Shown: positions 31,103-42,445, counted from the first letter of the stretch. The stretch: DNA of 64,000 bases from Sneathiella chungangensis (GCF_009882935.1 NZ_WTVA01000001.1:248001-312000), one strand, 5' to 3'. The notes: generated by a model from the letters alone, not told the origin. Translations and numbers: made by a program.

Positions 31103-32200
31103 TTATCCCTTGAAGGTGAGTGCCGTCACCGCGCTCACCGGCACGAAAAGAAAACCCTTCTTCTTTGCCTCCGGCAGCCATTTGCGGAGCGCGCCGATCG
31201 TCTCGTGATGCGGATGGCCGATCGCGATCACGACGCCGGTTCTCAGAGCCATTGCCTCGACCTTCGCGAGCTGTTTGAGGATCGCCGCCTCGTCGATCAC
31301 ATGGTCGATGAAGAAATCCCGCTTTACGGACGGCATGCCCCGTTCTACCGCGAACCGATAGCCGACAGAGGCGGACGTCGTCTTGGAATCGAGGAACAGC
31401 AACCCGCGTTTCGACATTTCGTCCATGACAATGGCCATCGCCCGGCTGTCAGCGGTAAACCGGCTGCCCATATGGTTGTTCACCCCGACGTAACCTTCGA
31501 AGCTATCGAGGTTACGGATCGTCCGTTCCAGAATTTCCGCATCGTCCAGCTCGGTCAGGAGCGCGTCGGGGCCCGGATCGGTATCCTCGTCCGTCGGTTC
31601 CATCGGCAGATGCAGCATCACCTCATTGCCGTTACGGCGCGCCATCTCCACCTTTCCCTGCAGGGATGGCGCATAGGGAAGAAACGCGAGCGTCAGGAGC
31701 GCCGGCAATTCATTTAGATCCTCAATACGCTGGGTGCTCAGCCCGACGTCGTCGATGACGATCGCGATCATCGGCTTGCCGCTGATATCGGGCGCGAGCG
31801 CCGCATAGCGTTTCCAGGCCGGCAATTCGGCATTGGCCGGTAATTCGGCAGTGGCCGGTTCGCGCGTCATATGCTCACGCGCCGCGATTTCCGCTTCCGG
31901 GGTCAGGCGCGGCTCTTCCGGTGCCGGATAATCGTTATAGGCAAAGGGACTCTCGGGGACAAAAGTCGTGGCTGAGGGGGCCGACGCAACCTCGGCGGCC
32001 GGGACCGCCAGCGCATGCACCGACTGGACTTCTTTCTTGCGCTCGAACGGATCGAAAATCTTGCCGATGAGAATGCCGCCACTGACGCTGATCATCAAGA
32101 CAGCCACGCAAAGAACGGCGATCCTGACCGGCGACGCCGTCACCCGGTCAACCCGCGATACGCTCGTCGCCTTGGTTTTCCCCTTATGCCGGGATGTCAT
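31103..32200 (-). CDS. Divergent polysaccharide deacetylase family protein (YibQ-like)
   Basis: 365 residues: basic cytoplasmic N terminus, one membrane anchor (about 28-47, IAVLCVAVLMISVSGGILIG), a low-complexity periplasmic linker (about 60-135), then a DUF610/YibQ-type deacetylase fold (MIAIVIDDVGLSTQR, LTLAFLPYAPSLQ, EVMLHLPMEP, GYVGVNNHMGSRFTAD, VIAIGHPH). Asp-Asp and His residues typical of the family are kept. Probably acts on an envelope glycan; substrate unknown. Inserted between trpE and trpG in the opposite orientation. The linker contains a tandem 18-base duplication (31817-31852). Confidence 0.85.
   Translation of the reverse strand: MTSRHKGKTKATSVSRVDRVTASPVRIAVLCVAVLMISVSGGILIGKIFDPFERKKEVQSVHALAVPAAEVASAPSATTFVPESPFAYNDYPAPEEPRLTPEAEIAAREHMTREPATAELPANAELPAWKRYAALAPDISGKPMIAIVIDDVGLSTQRIEDLNELPALLTLAFLPYAPSLQGKVEMARRNGNEVMLHLPMEPTDEDTDPGPDALLTELDDAEILERTIRNLDSFEGYVGVNNHMGSRFTADSRAMAIVMDEMSKRGLLFLDSKTTSASVGYRFAVERGMPSVKRDFFIDHVIDEAAILKQLAKVEAMALRTGVVIAIGHPHHETIGALRKWLPEAKKKGFLFVPVSAVTALTFKG
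31817..31852. repeat. Tandem 18-bp repeat in yibQ-like linker
   Basis: Two copies of GGCCGGYAATTCGGCAKT in direct tandem (31817-31834, 31835-31852), differing at two positions and followed by GGCCGG. They encode a repeated six-residue unit of the A-x-AELP type in the Pro/Ala-rich linker. Looks like replication slippage; no frame effect. Confidence 0.7.
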
Positions 32201-32407
32201 AAACAGGCCCCTCGTCTTCTACTCAACGCGTAAATTACTCATCGTTATGTATGTAAATCTATTTCAATATGGTAAACAAGGCATAAAAATGGCAAATGGG
32301 CGAAAATTGCGCTCTTGATTTTGACGCGAAAAAAGCCAAACTGCTTGTCGGAACCGGGGAGTCGGGAGATTTAGTCCAAGCAGTCCCGGCATGACTTTAA
32401 CAAAGCA

Positions 32408-32416
32408 TGATATAAT
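32408..32416 (+). promoter_or_regulatory. Extended -10 promoter of trpG, leaderless-type
   Basis: TGATATAAT: a perfect TGn extended -10 joined to a perfect TATAAT (32411-32416). It ends 6 bases before the trpG ATG at 32423, so transcription should start at the start codon. No -35 is needed for this class and none is seen; no Shine-Dalgarno is present either. The rest of the 222-base gap 32201-32422 holds an unassigned promoter region for the yibQ-like gene and an imperfect repeat CGGGA...TCCCG (32364-32388) that could be an operator. Confidence 0.6.
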
Positions 32417-32422
32417 ATTGAA

Positions 32423-33016
32423 ATGATTACGTTAATTGATAACTACGATAGCTTTACCTATAACCTCGTTCATTTTCTCGGTGAACTGGGGGCGGAGGTC
32501 AAGGTCTATCGCAACAATGTCGTGACGGTCGACGCCCTGTTTGAGGAAAATCCCGCCGGGATCGTTCTTTCGCCGGGCCCTTGCGATCCGGATCGGGCGG
32601 GAATCTGCCTTGAAACCGTAAAACGGGCGAGCGTCACGGGAACGCCGCTGCTCGGCGTCTGCCTCGGTCACCAGACCATCGGCCAGGTATTTGGCGGCAA
32701 GGTCGTGCGCGCCGATCAGCTCATGCATGGCAAGACGTCGGAAATCATTCATAACGGCACCGGCCTCTTCAAGGGCCTTCCGAATCGGTTCGTCGCGACG
32801 CGCTATCATTCTCTGACCATTGATCCGGCAACCGTGCCCAATACGCTCGAGGTTACCGCGACGACAGATGACGGGGTAATCATGGGGCTCAGCCACAAGA
32901 GCCTGCCGCTTCACGGCGTGCAGTTCCATCCCGAAAGCATCGCCTCCGAGCATGGCCATGATCTTCTTCGGAATTTCCTGAACCTAACCCGCCCGGATAC
33001 CAGGGCCGCGGCATGA
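32423..33016 (+). CDS. trpG: Anthranilate synthase component II (glutamine amidotransferase)
   Basis: 197-residue class I glutamine amidotransferase. Catalytic Cys C80 in GVCLGHQTIGQVFGG, His/Glu in HGVQFHPESIASEHG. The N terminus MITLIDNYDSFTYNLVHFLG is the family's own start. Supplies ammonia to TrpE; may also serve PabB. First gene of trpG-trpD-trpC-moaC-moeA. Overlaps trpD by 4 bases (ATGA). Confidence 0.96.
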   Translation: MITLIDNYDSFTYNLVHFLGELGAEVKVYRNNVVTVDALFEENPAGIVLSPGPCDPDRAGICLETVKRASVTGTPLLGVCLGHQTIGQVFGGKVVRADQLMHGKTSEIIHNGTGLFKGLPNRFVATRYHSLTIDPATVPNTLEVTATTDDGVIMGLSHKSLPLHGVQFHPESIASEHGHDLLRNFLNLTRPDTRAAA

Positions 33017-34053
33017 GCAATAGTCAGCCGGATTTCAAGGCGCTGATCGCGAAAATTGCGGCAGGCCAGACTTTAAGCGTGACGGACGCAAAAACCGCCT
33101 TCAATACCATTTTATCGGGGGACGCCACCCCGTCGCAGATGGGCGCCTTCCTGATGGGACTGCATTTGCGCGGCGAAACCGTCGATGAATTGATCGGCGG
33201 CGTCTCCGTACTTCGCGAAAAAGCAACCTATATCACCGCGCCGGATAATGCCGTCGATGTGGTCGGCACCGGCGGCGATGGCCATGGGACGCTCAATATT
33301 TCCACCGCTGCCGCCTTCGTCACCGCCGGCGCCGGCGTGCCCGTCGCCAAGCACGGCAACAAGGCCGCCTCCTCCCGCTCGGGCACGGCGGATGTGCAGG
33401 CGGTTCTCGGCATCAACACCGAATGCGACTTTTCACTCACCCAGCGCGCGGTTCACGAGGCCGGAATCGGCTTCATGGTCGCCTATCGCCATCATGGGGC
33501 CATGCGCCATGTCGGCCCGACACGGGTGGAACTCGGGATACGCACCATCTTCAACCTGCTCGGTGTCATGTCCAACCCGGCGGCCGTAAAGCGCCAGCTC
33601 ATTGGCGTTTACGACCCGAGCTGGATGCGGCCAATGGCAGAAACCCTGCGCGAGCTCGGCTCGACCCACATCTGGGTCATGCATGGGGCGGACGGGCTCG
33701 ATGAACTCTCCACGACGGGACCCTCCCAGGTGGTCGAGATGAAAAACGGCGAGATCCGGGAATTCGAAATCACACCGGAACAGTATGGCCTTGCAAAAGC
33801 CGAGCTTGCGGCGCTCAAAGGCGGAACGCCGGAGGAAAATGCCGAGGCATTGATGGCCCTCCTCCAGGGGGCGTCCGGCCCCTATCGCGATGTCACCTTG
33901 CTGAACGCCGGCGCCGCCATCATGATCGGCGGCAAATGCGCGACCGTCGAGGAAGGGATCAAGCTCGCGGCGCAATCCATTGACGACGGCGCTGCGCTCA
34001 CGGCGTTCGAGACTCTCAAGCGCATTTCCAATGAAAAGGTTCAGGAAGGATGA
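33013..34053 (+). CDS. trpD: Anthranilate phosphoribosyltransferase
   Basis: 346 residues. Transfers phosphoribose from PRPP to anthranilate. Motifs: [20 protein letters not shown] (PRPP site), [16 protein letters not shown], and [20 protein letters not shown]. Length is standard. Overlaps trpG and trpC by ATGA at both ends, so translation is coupled through trpGDC. Confidence 0.97.
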   Translation: MSNSQPDFKALIAKIAAGQTLSVTDAKTAFNTILSGDATPSQMGAFLMGLHLRGETVDELIGGVSVLREKATYITAPDNAVDVVGTGGDGHGTLNISTAAAFVTAGAGVPVAKHGNKAASSRSGTADVQAVLGINTECDFSLTQRAVHEAGIGFMVAYRHHGAMRHVGPTRVELGIRTIFNLLGVMSNPAAVKRQLIGVYDPSWMRPMAETLRELGSTHIWVMHGADGLDELSTTGPSQVVEMKNGEIREFEITPEQYGLAKAELAALKGGTPEENAEALMALLQGASGPYRDVTLLNAGAAIMIGGKCATVEEGIKLAAQSIDDGAALTAFETLKRISNEKVQEG

Positions 34054-34841
34054 GCATCCTCGCAAAAATCTGCCATGACAAGCGCGAGCATGTCCGCCAT
34101 TGCAAGGACCGTGTCCGCCTTTCGGATATCGAGGCAGCGGCCCGTGCCGCGGAGGCCCCGCGCGGCTTCATCCGCGCCCTGAAGGCCCGTCGCGACAGGG
34201 GCGAATACGGCCTAATTGCCGAAATCAAGAAGGCCTCCCCCTCGAAGGGCCTGATCCGCGCCGATTTCGACCCGCCGTCCCTCGCCCGCGCCTATGAGGA
34301 AGGCGGCGCAACCTGCCTCTCCGTGCTTACGGACATTCCCTATTTCCAGGGGTCCGACGATTATCTGGTGGCGGCGCGAAACGCCGTCTCGCTTCCCGTT
34401 CTTCGCAAGGATTTCATGCTTGATCCCTATCAGGTGATCGAGGCCCGGGCGCTCGGTGCCGATTGCATTCTCCTTATCATGGCAGCGCTTGAGGACAATC
34501 AGGCGCAGGAGCTTGAAACCTGCGCCCATGACTGGGGCATGGATGTACTGGTCGAGGTGCACAACCGGGAGGAACTTGATCGGGCGGTGACCCTTAAAAG
34601 CCCGCTGATCGGCATCAATAACCGCAACCTCAAAACGCTAGAAGTGGATATCGCGACGACGGAGGCGCTCGCCGGCGCGCTCCCCGAAGGTTGCCTCGCC
34701 GTGAGCGAGAGTGGGCTTTATACCCCGGCCGACCTCGCGCGGATGGAAAAGGCGGGCTGCGGCTGCTTTCTCGTCGGCGAATCCCTGATGCGTCAGGACG
34801 ACGTCGCCGCCGCGGTGCGCGCGCTTCTCACACGGACATAA
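34050..34841 (+). CDS. trpC: Indole-3-glycerol phosphate synthase
   Basis: 263-residue TIM barrel, monofunctional (no TrpF domain). Motifs: [15 protein letters not shown] (catalytic Lys), [47 protein letters not shown]. Closes the indole ring. The next step's genes (trpF, trpB, trpA) are not in this window. moaC begins 11 bases downstream. Confidence 0.97.
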   Translation: MSILAKICHDKREHVRHCKDRVRLSDIEAAARAAEAPRGFIRALKARRDRGEYGLIAEIKKASPSKGLIRADFDPPSLARAYEEGGATCLSVLTDIPYFQGSDDYLVAARNAVSLPVLRKDFMLDPYQVIEARALGADCILLIMAALEDNQAQELETCAHDWGMDVLVEVHNREELDRAVTLKSPLIGINNRNLKTLEVDIATTEALAGALPEGCLAVSESGLYTPADLARMEKAGCGCFLVGESLMRQDDVAAAVRALLTRT

Positions 34842-34852
34842 GGAACATATAG

Positions 34853-35326
34853 ATGAGCCGCCTCACCCATTTCGATAAAAAGGGCGCCGCCCACATGGTC
34901 GATGTGGGGGACAAGGACGTGACGGAACGGCAGGCAACTGCCGCCGCGACCGTCCGCATGGCGCCGGAGACCCTGAAACTCATCCAACAAGGCGACGCGA
35001 AGAAGGGCGATGTCCCCGGTGTCGCCCGGATTGCCGGAATCATGGCCGCCAAGAAGACGGCCGATCTGATCCCGCTTTGCCATCCGCTGGCGCTTAGCAA
35101 TGTTACCGTCGATTTCCTTATCCATGAGGCGGACAATGCCATCGAAGTCCGCGCATCCTGCAAACTCAAGGGCCGCACCGGCGTCGAGATGGAGGCGCTT
35201 ACCGCCGCCTCCATCGCCGCGCTTACCATCTATGACATGTGCAAGGCCGTCGATCGTTCAATGGTCATCGCGGACACCAGGCTGCTTGAAAAAAGCGGCG
35301 GAAAATCAGGAACTTATAAAGCATAA
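34853..35326 (+). CDS. moaC: Cyclic pyranopterin monophosphate synthase MoaC
   Basis: 157 residues, molybdenum cofactor step 1 together with MoaA. Motifs: [16 protein letters not shown] near the start, [17 protein letters not shown] (substrate site) and [23 protein letters not shown] with catalytic Lys/Asp. It ends one base into moeA (TAATG). Linkage to trpC is a conserved alphaproteobacterial arrangement. Confidence 0.97.
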   Translation: MSRLTHFDKKGAAHMVDVGDKDVTERQATAAATVRMAPETLKLIQQGDAKKGDVPGVARIAGIMAAKKTADLIPLCHPLALSNVTVDFLIHEADNAIEVRASCKLKGRTGVEMEALTAASIAALTIYDMCKAVDRSMVIADTRLLEKSGGKSGTYKA

Positions 35327-36540
35327 TGATCTCGGTAGATGAAGCCCGTGAAAAGATCCTGAAAGAAATCCGCGCGGTCGGCACCGAGGTGATTTCCATC
35401 AGCGACGCCGCGGGCCGCGTGCTCGCCGAAGATGTCCGCTCCCGCCGGACCCAGCCCCCTGCGGCAATGTCGGCGATGGATGGCTTCGCCGTCCGCGCGG
35501 CCGATGTCGCGAACGTTCCCGCCAAACTTCGGATTATCGGCGAGAGTGCGGCGGGTGGCAGCTTCGATGGCGAGCTCAAGGCCGGAGAGGCGGTCAGGAT
35601 ATTCACCGGCGCTCCGCTTCCCCCTGGCGCCGACACCATCATCATTCAGGAAGATACGGAATTTGATGGCGGTACTGTCACCGTCAAGGAAGGCGCGGCG
35701 AAAGGCACCTATGTCCGCGCCGCCGGGCTCGATTTTCGCGATGGCGATATCGGCCTCAGGGCACCGAGGATCGTGACCCCGCGCGATATCGGCCTGCTTG
35801 CCGCGATGAATGTTCCATGGGTCACGGTCCGCCGCAAGCCGAGGGTTGCACTGCTCTCCACGGGCGACGAGCTTGTCCGTCCCGGCGAGCCGGTTGGCGA
35901 GAACCAGATCATCTCTTCCAACAGTCTGCTGGTCGCCGCGCTTGTCGACGCGGCGGGCGGGGTGCCCCTCGATCTCGGCATCGCCAGGGATACCGCCGCA
36001 TCCCTCCGCGAAAAGGTGCGGGACGCGGGCTCGGCCGATATGCTGATTACCCTCGGCGGCGCCTCTGTCGGGGATCACGACCTGATCCAGCCGGTGCTTG
36101 CGAAAGAAGGGCTTAGCGTCGATTTCTGGCGGATCGCCATGCGTCCCGGCAAGCCACTGATGTTTGGCAACTTCGCCGGGATCCCCATGCTCGGCATGCC
36201 CGGCAACCCGGTTTCCAGCATGATTTGCAGCTATCTTTTCTTGATCCCCGCGCTCGATGCGCTTCGCGGTCTCCCGCCCCGGCTTCCGCCGCGTCAAAAG
36301 GCACTGCTTGCCCATGATCTGAAACAGAATGACCAGCGCGAGGATTATATGCGCGCCACCATCGACGGGGAGGAAAAGGGTCTTCCCGTTGTCACGCTTT
36401 TTCCGAAGCAGGACAGCTCCATGCTCTCCCCGCTGTCCGCCGCCGACTGCCTTGTCGTCCGCGCGCCCTTTGCGAAAGCCCTGTCAAAGGGCGCGGAAAT
36501 AGAGATTATCCCGCTTCACCAGCCCTACCCCGCCGTTTAA
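35326..36540 (+). CDS. moeA: Molybdopterin molybdenumtransferase MoeA
   Basis: 404 residues; inserts molybdate into adenylylated molybdopterin. MoeA domains: N-terminal linker and domain II (VLAEDVRSRRTQPPAAMSAMDG), MoCF-fold domain III (ALLSTGDELV, LGGASVGDHD, MPGNPVSSMICSYLF) and C-terminal beta domain. Last gene of the trpGDC-moaC-moeA run; lexA follows 108 bases later with its own promoter. Confidence 0.96.
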   Translation: MISVDEAREKILKEIRAVGTEVISISDAAGRVLAEDVRSRRTQPPAAMSAMDGFAVRAADVANVPAKLRIIGESAAGGSFDGELKAGEAVRIFTGAPLPPGADTIIIQEDTEFDGGTVTVKEGAAKGTYVRAAGLDFRDGDIGLRAPRIVTPRDIGLLAAMNVPWVTVRRKPRVALLSTGDELVRPGEPVGENQIISSNSLLVAALVDAAGGVPLDLGIARDTAASLREKVRDAGSADMLITLGGASVGDHDLIQPVLAKEGLSVDFWRIAMRPGKPLMFGNFAGIPMLGMPGNPVSSMICSYLFLIPALDALRGLPPRLPPRQKALLAHDLKQNDQREDYMRATIDGEEKGLPVVTLFPKQDSSMLSPLSAADCLVVRAPFAKALSKGAEIEIIPLHQPYPAV

Positions 36541-36577
36541 CCGGGAACGGTAGTTCCTGATACCCGGAGATTTCCCC

Positions 36578-36606
36578 TTGACGGGTGGTGAGAACTTTTG
36601 TAGAAC
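36578..36606 (+). promoter_or_regulatory. lexA promoter
   Basis: TTGACG (36578-36583), 17-base spacer, TAGAAC (36601-36606). The -10 is inside the LexA box. The predicted start is about 35 bases upstream of the lexA ATG. Confidence 0.6.
36592..36606 (+). promoter_or_regulatory. LexA operator (SOS box) of lexA
   Basis: GAACTTTTGTAGAAC: perfect GAAC-N7-GAAC, the direct-repeat SOS box of alphaproteobacteria. It overlaps the -10 element, so LexA should repress its own gene. The same operator class occurs at 61631-61645. Confidence 0.85.
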
Positions 36607-36648
36607 ATTTGTGAATGTTTTTGATTTGTTCTTTACGGTGGTTCCCGC

Positions 36649-37374
36649 ATGCTGACAAAAAAACAGCACCAGCTTCTTCTCTATATCCATGAGTGCCTGG
36701 AGACGCGTGGCGTCTCCCCTTCCTTTGATGAGATGAAGGAAGCGCTTGATTTAAAATCAAAGTCCGGAATTCATCGACTGATTACGGGGCTGACGGAACG
36801 GGGATTTATCCGCCGCCTGCCGCATCGTGCACGGGCGCTCGAGGTATTGAAGCTGCCGGATGATCTCAAACGGCGGATCGAGGCCGAAGAAACCACGGCG
36901 GATACCGAAAATCTGGTTGAGGTGAATTTCTCCCGCAAGGGAGCGCGTGACGACCTGCCGTCCAAAGAAGTGGTTGAGGCGGACGATGACAGCCTTCTCA
37001 GCCTGCCGCTCTATGGGCGCATCGCCGCCGGTACGGCGATCGAAGCCCTCAGCGATCCCAGCAGCTTCGTTGATATACCGGCCGGGATGGTCGGGCTGGG
37101 CCGGCATTACTGCCTCGAGGTTGCGGGTGATTCGATGATCGACGCCGGTATCCATGATGGCGATACCGTGATCATCCGCGAGAGTGAAACGGCCGAGAAC
37201 GGCCGGATCGTCGTCGCGCTGATCGATGATCACGAGGTGACACTGAAACGCCTGCGGCGCAAGGGCGGCTCCATCGCGCTGGAAGCGGCAAACCCCGATT
37301 TTGAAACGCGTATTTTCGGCCCGGACCGCGTCAAGGTGCAGGGTCATCTTGTTGCGCTTTTCCGGAAATATTAG
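36649..37374 (+). CDS. lexA: SOS repressor LexA
   Basis: 241 residues: winged-HTH DNA-binding domain (about 1-65, [20 protein letters not shown]), acidic linker, and S24 self-cleavage domain. Cleavage site A127-G128 ([11 protein letters not shown]), catalytic Ser162 ([15 protein letters not shown]) and Lys200 (VTLKRLRRK) are all present. RecA-stimulated cleavage induces SOS genes. The larger size (241 rather than about 202) and linker are usual for alphaproteobacteria. Own promoter with an overlapping LexA box. Ends 12 bases from the end of convergent comEC. Confidence 0.98.
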   Translation: MLTKKQHQLLLYIHECLETRGVSPSFDEMKEALDLKSKSGIHRLITGLTERGFIRRLPHRARALEVLKLPDDLKRRIEAEETTADTENLVEVNFSRKGARDDLPSKEVVEADDDSLLSLPLYGRIAAGTAIEALSDPSSFVDIPAGMVGLGRHYCLEVAGDSMIDAGIHDGDTVIIRESETAENGRIVVALIDDHEVTLKRLRRKGGSIALEAANPDFETRIFGPDRVKVQGHLVALFRKY

Positions 37375-37386
37375 GGCCCGGTCCGG

Positions 37387-39483
37387 CTATTTTCGCGTAG
37401 TTTCCGGCCTTGTCCGATAACGGATCGGGACCCATGGACGGTCACCCCTGAGACCATTCGCTGTCTCCACCGTTATCGATCCCGCCCTGTCGAGATAGAG
37501 ACTATGCGCCCCCTCCCGCCAAAGGTCGAATTTGTCGATCACCAAGTGCGCCTTGCGGCAATTCTCCGGTGCCGGAATACGGCTCACGATAATATCGGCG
37601 CGATCGCAATCCGTCTCCACCCCGCCCATGGTTTCGGGAAAGGCGATGATATCCCCTGCCGTTCGCAGGACGCAGCCATAGGGATCACAGAGAAATCCGT
37701 CGGGAGGTTGCCGCGCCACACGCTCTCCCATGACAAGCCGCCAGCGTTCGGCCTCAAACCGTTCCGCACGATCGGAGGAGAAATAGACCTGCCCTGCCCC
37801 CGTGTTTATGGCGTAAAGATTTCCGCTTGACGATATGAGGATATCCGGACTGCGCGTCAGCGCGAAGCTCAGGAGCAGAACCGCCAGTACCGGCAGGGCG
37901 GCCCAGCGCACCGGCTGGCGCCAGATAATAAACCACAACCCGATGAGGGTGATAGCGATAAGCTGCACAACCGGGAAACTGCCAAGATATTGCACGGCAG
38001 CCGGCCAGGATGCCGTCGCCTGGGCCGACCAGAGAATAAGATCGATCCCGCTGCCGACGATGATCAGGGGAAAGGAAAGGCCGAAGGGATAGCAGATGAA
38101 GGACAGGATGACCCCCGGCATTACCCGAAGACCCATGATCGGCACGGCGAGAAGATTGGCGATCAGGCTGTAGGCCGCCACCTGGCCGAAATGATAAAGC
38201 GCGAAGGGCGCCGTCGCGAGCCCCGCCACCAGGGTCGTAAGCGCGATCCCGATGACATAGGCGAGCGCGCGCCTAATAAAACCGCCGCTTCTCGCGAATT
38301 TCGAAAGCTTCGGCCCGATCTGTTCATACAGGGAAATCAGGGCAAAAACGGCCGCGAAGGACATCTGAAAACTTGCGCTGATAAGGCTTTCGGGAAACAG
38401 CAGGAGGATGATCACGGCGGCAAAAGCCACCATCCGCAGGGAAATCGCCGTCCGATCGAAGCAGATGGCCACGAACAGCGCCGCGATCATGATAAAGGCG
38501 CGAACGGCTGAGACGCTCATCCCGCTCACAAACAGGTAGCCCGCCAGCCCCGTCAGAGCGATCACCGCCGCGATTTTTTTGACTGGATAATATAGGGCGA
38601 TATAGGGCGACAGGACGAGCATCAGACGCACGGCAAAAAAGATGAGTCCGCCGATCATTCCCATATGCAGCCCGGAGATCGCCAGCAAATGCGCGAGGCC
38701 GGAATCGCGCATATCGTCGAGCTGGTCTTCCGGGATTGCCGACTTGTCCCCGGTCATGATGGCAATGATGAACCCCGCATTTTCGGGCGGCGCATGGCTA
38801 AGCACGAAGTCGGCGATACGGGCGCGGATTTCCGCAGACAGGCTCATCAAATGCGCGGCAAGGCCCGGGTTTTCACCGATAACCGTGAACGGGCTGATAC
38901 TGTAACCGACGGCGCCGATCGACTGATAGAAAGACTGGCGCTGAAAATCATAGGCGCCGGGATAGGCGGGATCCGGCGGGGGCAGAAGGACTGCCTTCAC
39001 GCGGACAATCTGCCCGGGATGAACCTCTTCGAAATTGCTTCGTGAGGTGAGGCGGATATGCTCAAGCGGCGGCAGCCGATCTCCGCGCTCGAACTGCAGC
39101 TCCCCGAGCAGGAAGCGGGCCGACTTATAGCCCGTCGATTTTTCAAGAACGCTTCCGCGAAGTTCCGTCACCGTCTTTTTCTGCAGCACGGGTGCCTCGA
39201 CGATAAAGGTCCGGAGCAGACAGGCACTAAACCCGAGGGAGACAAGCAGCAATATGGCGAGAACGACGAATGCGGGACCGCCTCCCCGGTTCCGCATGAT
39301 GAAAAAAATCGCGGCGGGCAGAACCGGCAGGATCATCCAGAGCGGAGACGGTTCGACGGGGAGCGTGAAATAGAGGGCGATGCCAAAACCAATCAGGGCG
39401 GGAAACCAGAGAAACCAGCGTGTCCGGTCCAAACGAAACTGATCCAGTAATTTTCTCCGGTTCATCCGGTCCAGGCGGATCAT
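37387..39483 (-). CDS. comEC: ComEC/Rec2 family competence membrane protein
   Basis: 698-residue polytopic protein. N-terminal DUF4131 region (about 30-190), competence channel domain (about 230-510, with SGLAHLLAISGLHMGMIGGLIF and VAGLATAPFALYHFG), and a C-terminal part in which the metallo-beta-lactamase zinc motif HxHxDH is not visible; only remnants such as YAINTGAGQVYFSS and CDPYGCVLR are seen. It should form the inner-membrane DNA channel but lack nuclease activity in cis. Divergent from gltX, convergent with lexA. Confidence 0.88.
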   Translation of the reverse strand: MIRLDRMNRRKLLDQFRLDRTRWFLWFPALIGFGIALYFTLPVEPSPLWMILPVLPAAIFFIMRNRGGGPAFVVLAILLLVSLGFSACLLRTFIVEAPVLQKKTVTELRGSVLEKSTGYKSARFLLGELQFERGDRLPPLEHIRLTSRSNFEEVHPGQIVRVKAVLLPPPDPAYPGAYDFQRQSFYQSIGAVGYSISPFTVIGENPGLAAHLMSLSAEIRARIADFVLSHAPPENAGFIIAIMTGDKSAIPEDQLDDMRDSGLAHLLAISGLHMGMIGGLIFFAVRLMLVLSPYIALYYPVKKIAAVIALTGLAGYLFVSGMSVSAVRAFIMIAALFVAICFDRTAISLRMVAFAAVIILLLFPESLISASFQMSFAAVFALISLYEQIGPKLSKFARSGGFIRRALAYVIGIALTTLVAGLATAPFALYHFGQVAAYSLIANLLAVPIMGLRVMPGVILSFICYPFGLSFPLIIVGSGIDLILWSAQATASWPAAVQYLGSFPVVQLIAITLIGLWFIIWRQPVRWAALPVLAVLLLSFALTRSPDILISSSGNLYAINTGAGQVYFSSDRAERFEAERWRLVMGERVARQPPDGFLCDPYGCVLRTAGDIIAFPETMGGVETDCDRADIIVSRIPAPENCRKAHLVIDKFDLWREGAHSLYLDRAGSITVETANGLRGDRPWVPIRYRTRPETTRK

Positions 39484-39597
39484 AAGGCGCTTTCCAACGG
39501 CGTGCTTGCCCTAAGCCAAGACAAAGGGTACAAAAGCCTTCATTTTAAATGATCATCCGACCGAATTTATAACCGAACGGAATGTAAGTAAATTCTA

Positions 39598-41007
39598 ATG
39601 ACTGTCGTAACACGTTTCGCTCCCTCACCCACCGGATTCCTGCATATAGGCGGCGCCCGGACCGCGCTTTTCAATTGGCTGTATGCGCGTCACAACAAGG
39701 GCAAATTTCTCCTTCGTATCGAAGATACGGACCGGGAAAGATCGACCGATGCCGCCATCGAGGCAATTTTCGAGGGACTGAAATGGCTCGGCCTGGATTG
39801 GGATGAGGAGCCGGTGTTCCAGTTCTCCCGGCGGGAGCGTCATGCGGAAGTCGCTCGCCAGTTGCTGGCGGAGGGCAAGGCCTATTATTGCTATGCATCG
39901 CGCGAGGAGCTGGCCGAGATGCGGGAAACCGCCCGCGCCGAAGGACGTCCCCCCGTCTATGACGGTCGCTGGCGGGACCGCGATCCATCGGAAGTCCCGG
40001 CCGGCGTCGATCCCGTCGTCCGGTTCAAGTCGCCGAACGAGGGCGTCACCATCGTCAATGACCTCGTCCAGGGCGATGTTACCTTCGCCAATGAACAGCT
40101 CGACGATATGATCCTTCTGCGTGCCGACGGCACCCCCACCTATATGCTCTCGGTGGTTGTCGATGACTATGATATGGGCATTACGGACATCATCCGCGGC
40201 GACGACCATCTGACGAATGCGGCACGCCAGCAGCAGTTGATCGAGGCGATTGGCTGGCCGGTGCCGCGGCGCGCGCATATACCGCTGATTCATGGCCCGG
40301 ATGGGGCAAAGCTCTCGAAACGTCATGGGGCGCTCGGCGTTGAGGCCTACCGCGATATGGGGTATCTCCCCGAAGCGCTGCGCAACTATCTTTTGCGTCT
40401 CGGCTGGTCCCATGGGGACGATGAAGTCATTTCCACGGAACAGGCAATCGACTGGTTCAACATTGAAAATATTGGAAAATCGGCCGCGCGGTTTGATTTC
40501 GCTAAGCTTGAGAACCTGAACGGCATCTATATCCGCAATGCCGATGACGCCTATCTGACAGCTCTGGTTGCGCCGATTCTCGCCCAGAAAACAGGGCAGG
40601 AAATTGATCCTAATCGCCTGAAACTAATAGAAAAAGCCATGAACGGCTTGAAAGAACGCGCAAAATCTGTAAACTCTCTCGCGGATAGTTCCCTGTTCCT
40701 GATCGCCGAGCGTCCGCTTGCGCTTGATGAGAAAGCCGAAAGCCTGATAACCGAAGAGGCGAGCGCAGTTTTGAAGCAGCTGGCGGACCGGTTGGAGACG
40801 CTCGAAATCTGGGACAAGGATACAGTTGAAGAAGCCGTTCGGGCAACGGCGGAGGTCGCTGGCCTCAAGCTGGGGAAGATCGCGCAGCCGTTACGGGCGG
40901 CGCTGACTGGAACCACGGTATCGCCCGGAATTTTTGACGTTCTTGAAGTCCTTGGTCGGGAACAGTCAATCGGACGTATTCGCGATGCGGTCTCGAACAG
41001 AAAATAA
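39598..41007 (+). CDS. gltX: Glutamyl-tRNA synthetase
   Basis: 469-residue class I synthetase. HIGH-like motif [19 protein letters not shown] (HIGG at 16-19), KMSKS-like [14 protein letters not shown] near residue 238, and a C-terminal anticodon-binding domain. A TATAAC -10 candidate (39568-39573) lies 24 bases upstream of the ATG. Alphaproteobacteria often carry two GltX paralogues, one charging tRNA-Gln; which this is cannot be told here. Confidence 0.96.
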   Translation: MTVVTRFAPSPTGFLHIGGARTALFNWLYARHNKGKFLLRIEDTDRERSTDAAIEAIFEGLKWLGLDWDEEPVFQFSRRERHAEVARQLLAEGKAYYCYASREELAEMRETARAEGRPPVYDGRWRDRDPSEVPAGVDPVVRFKSPNEGVTIVNDLVQGDVTFANEQLDDMILLRADGTPTYMLSVVVDDYDMGITDIIRGDDHLTNAARQQQLIEAIGWPVPRRAHIPLIHGPDGAKLSKRHGALGVEAYRDMGYLPEALRNYLLRLGWSHGDDEVISTEQAIDWFNIENIGKSAARFDFAKLENLNGIYIRNADDAYLTALVAPILAQKTGQEIDPNRLKLIEKAMNGLKERAKSVNSLADSSLFLIAERPLALDEKAESLITEEASAVLKQLADRLETLEIWDKDTVEEAVRATAEVAGLKLGKIAQPLRAALTGTTVSPGIFDVLEVLGREQSIGRIRDAVSNRK

Positions 41008-41060
41008 CCGCATCGACGGAGCGAGCCTCTAAACGGCGACGTCTTCAGAAATAAGAAGAA

Positions 41061-41082
41061 AAAAATTCCACCCGGAATTTTT
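41061..41082 (+). terminator. Possible terminator between gltX and gltA
   Basis: AAAAATTCC (41061-41069), ACCC loop, GGAATTTTT (41074-41082): perfect 9-bp stem whose 3' arm ends in five T. AT-rich and so weak. Could end gltX transcription or act bidirectionally. The 125-base gap holds no other clear element; a TTGACT at 41081 lacks a matching -10. Confidence 0.4.
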
Positions 41083-41132
41083 GACTATGAACGGGCGCAA
41101 GACCGCCTGCAAAACGAAAAGGAAGTGGATGA

Positions 41133-42440
<1,308 letters not shown>

Positions 42441-42445
42441 CGGGC

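Noticed and set aside
32201-32422. Possible trp leader peptide or attenuator before trpG
   Set aside because: No short ORF with consecutive Trp codons and no antiterminator-type hairpins; the promoter is immediately before the ATG.
36628-36644. Second GTTC...GTTC pair just upstream of the lexA ATG
   Set aside because: The spacing is 9, not 7, so it does not fit the LexA operator.
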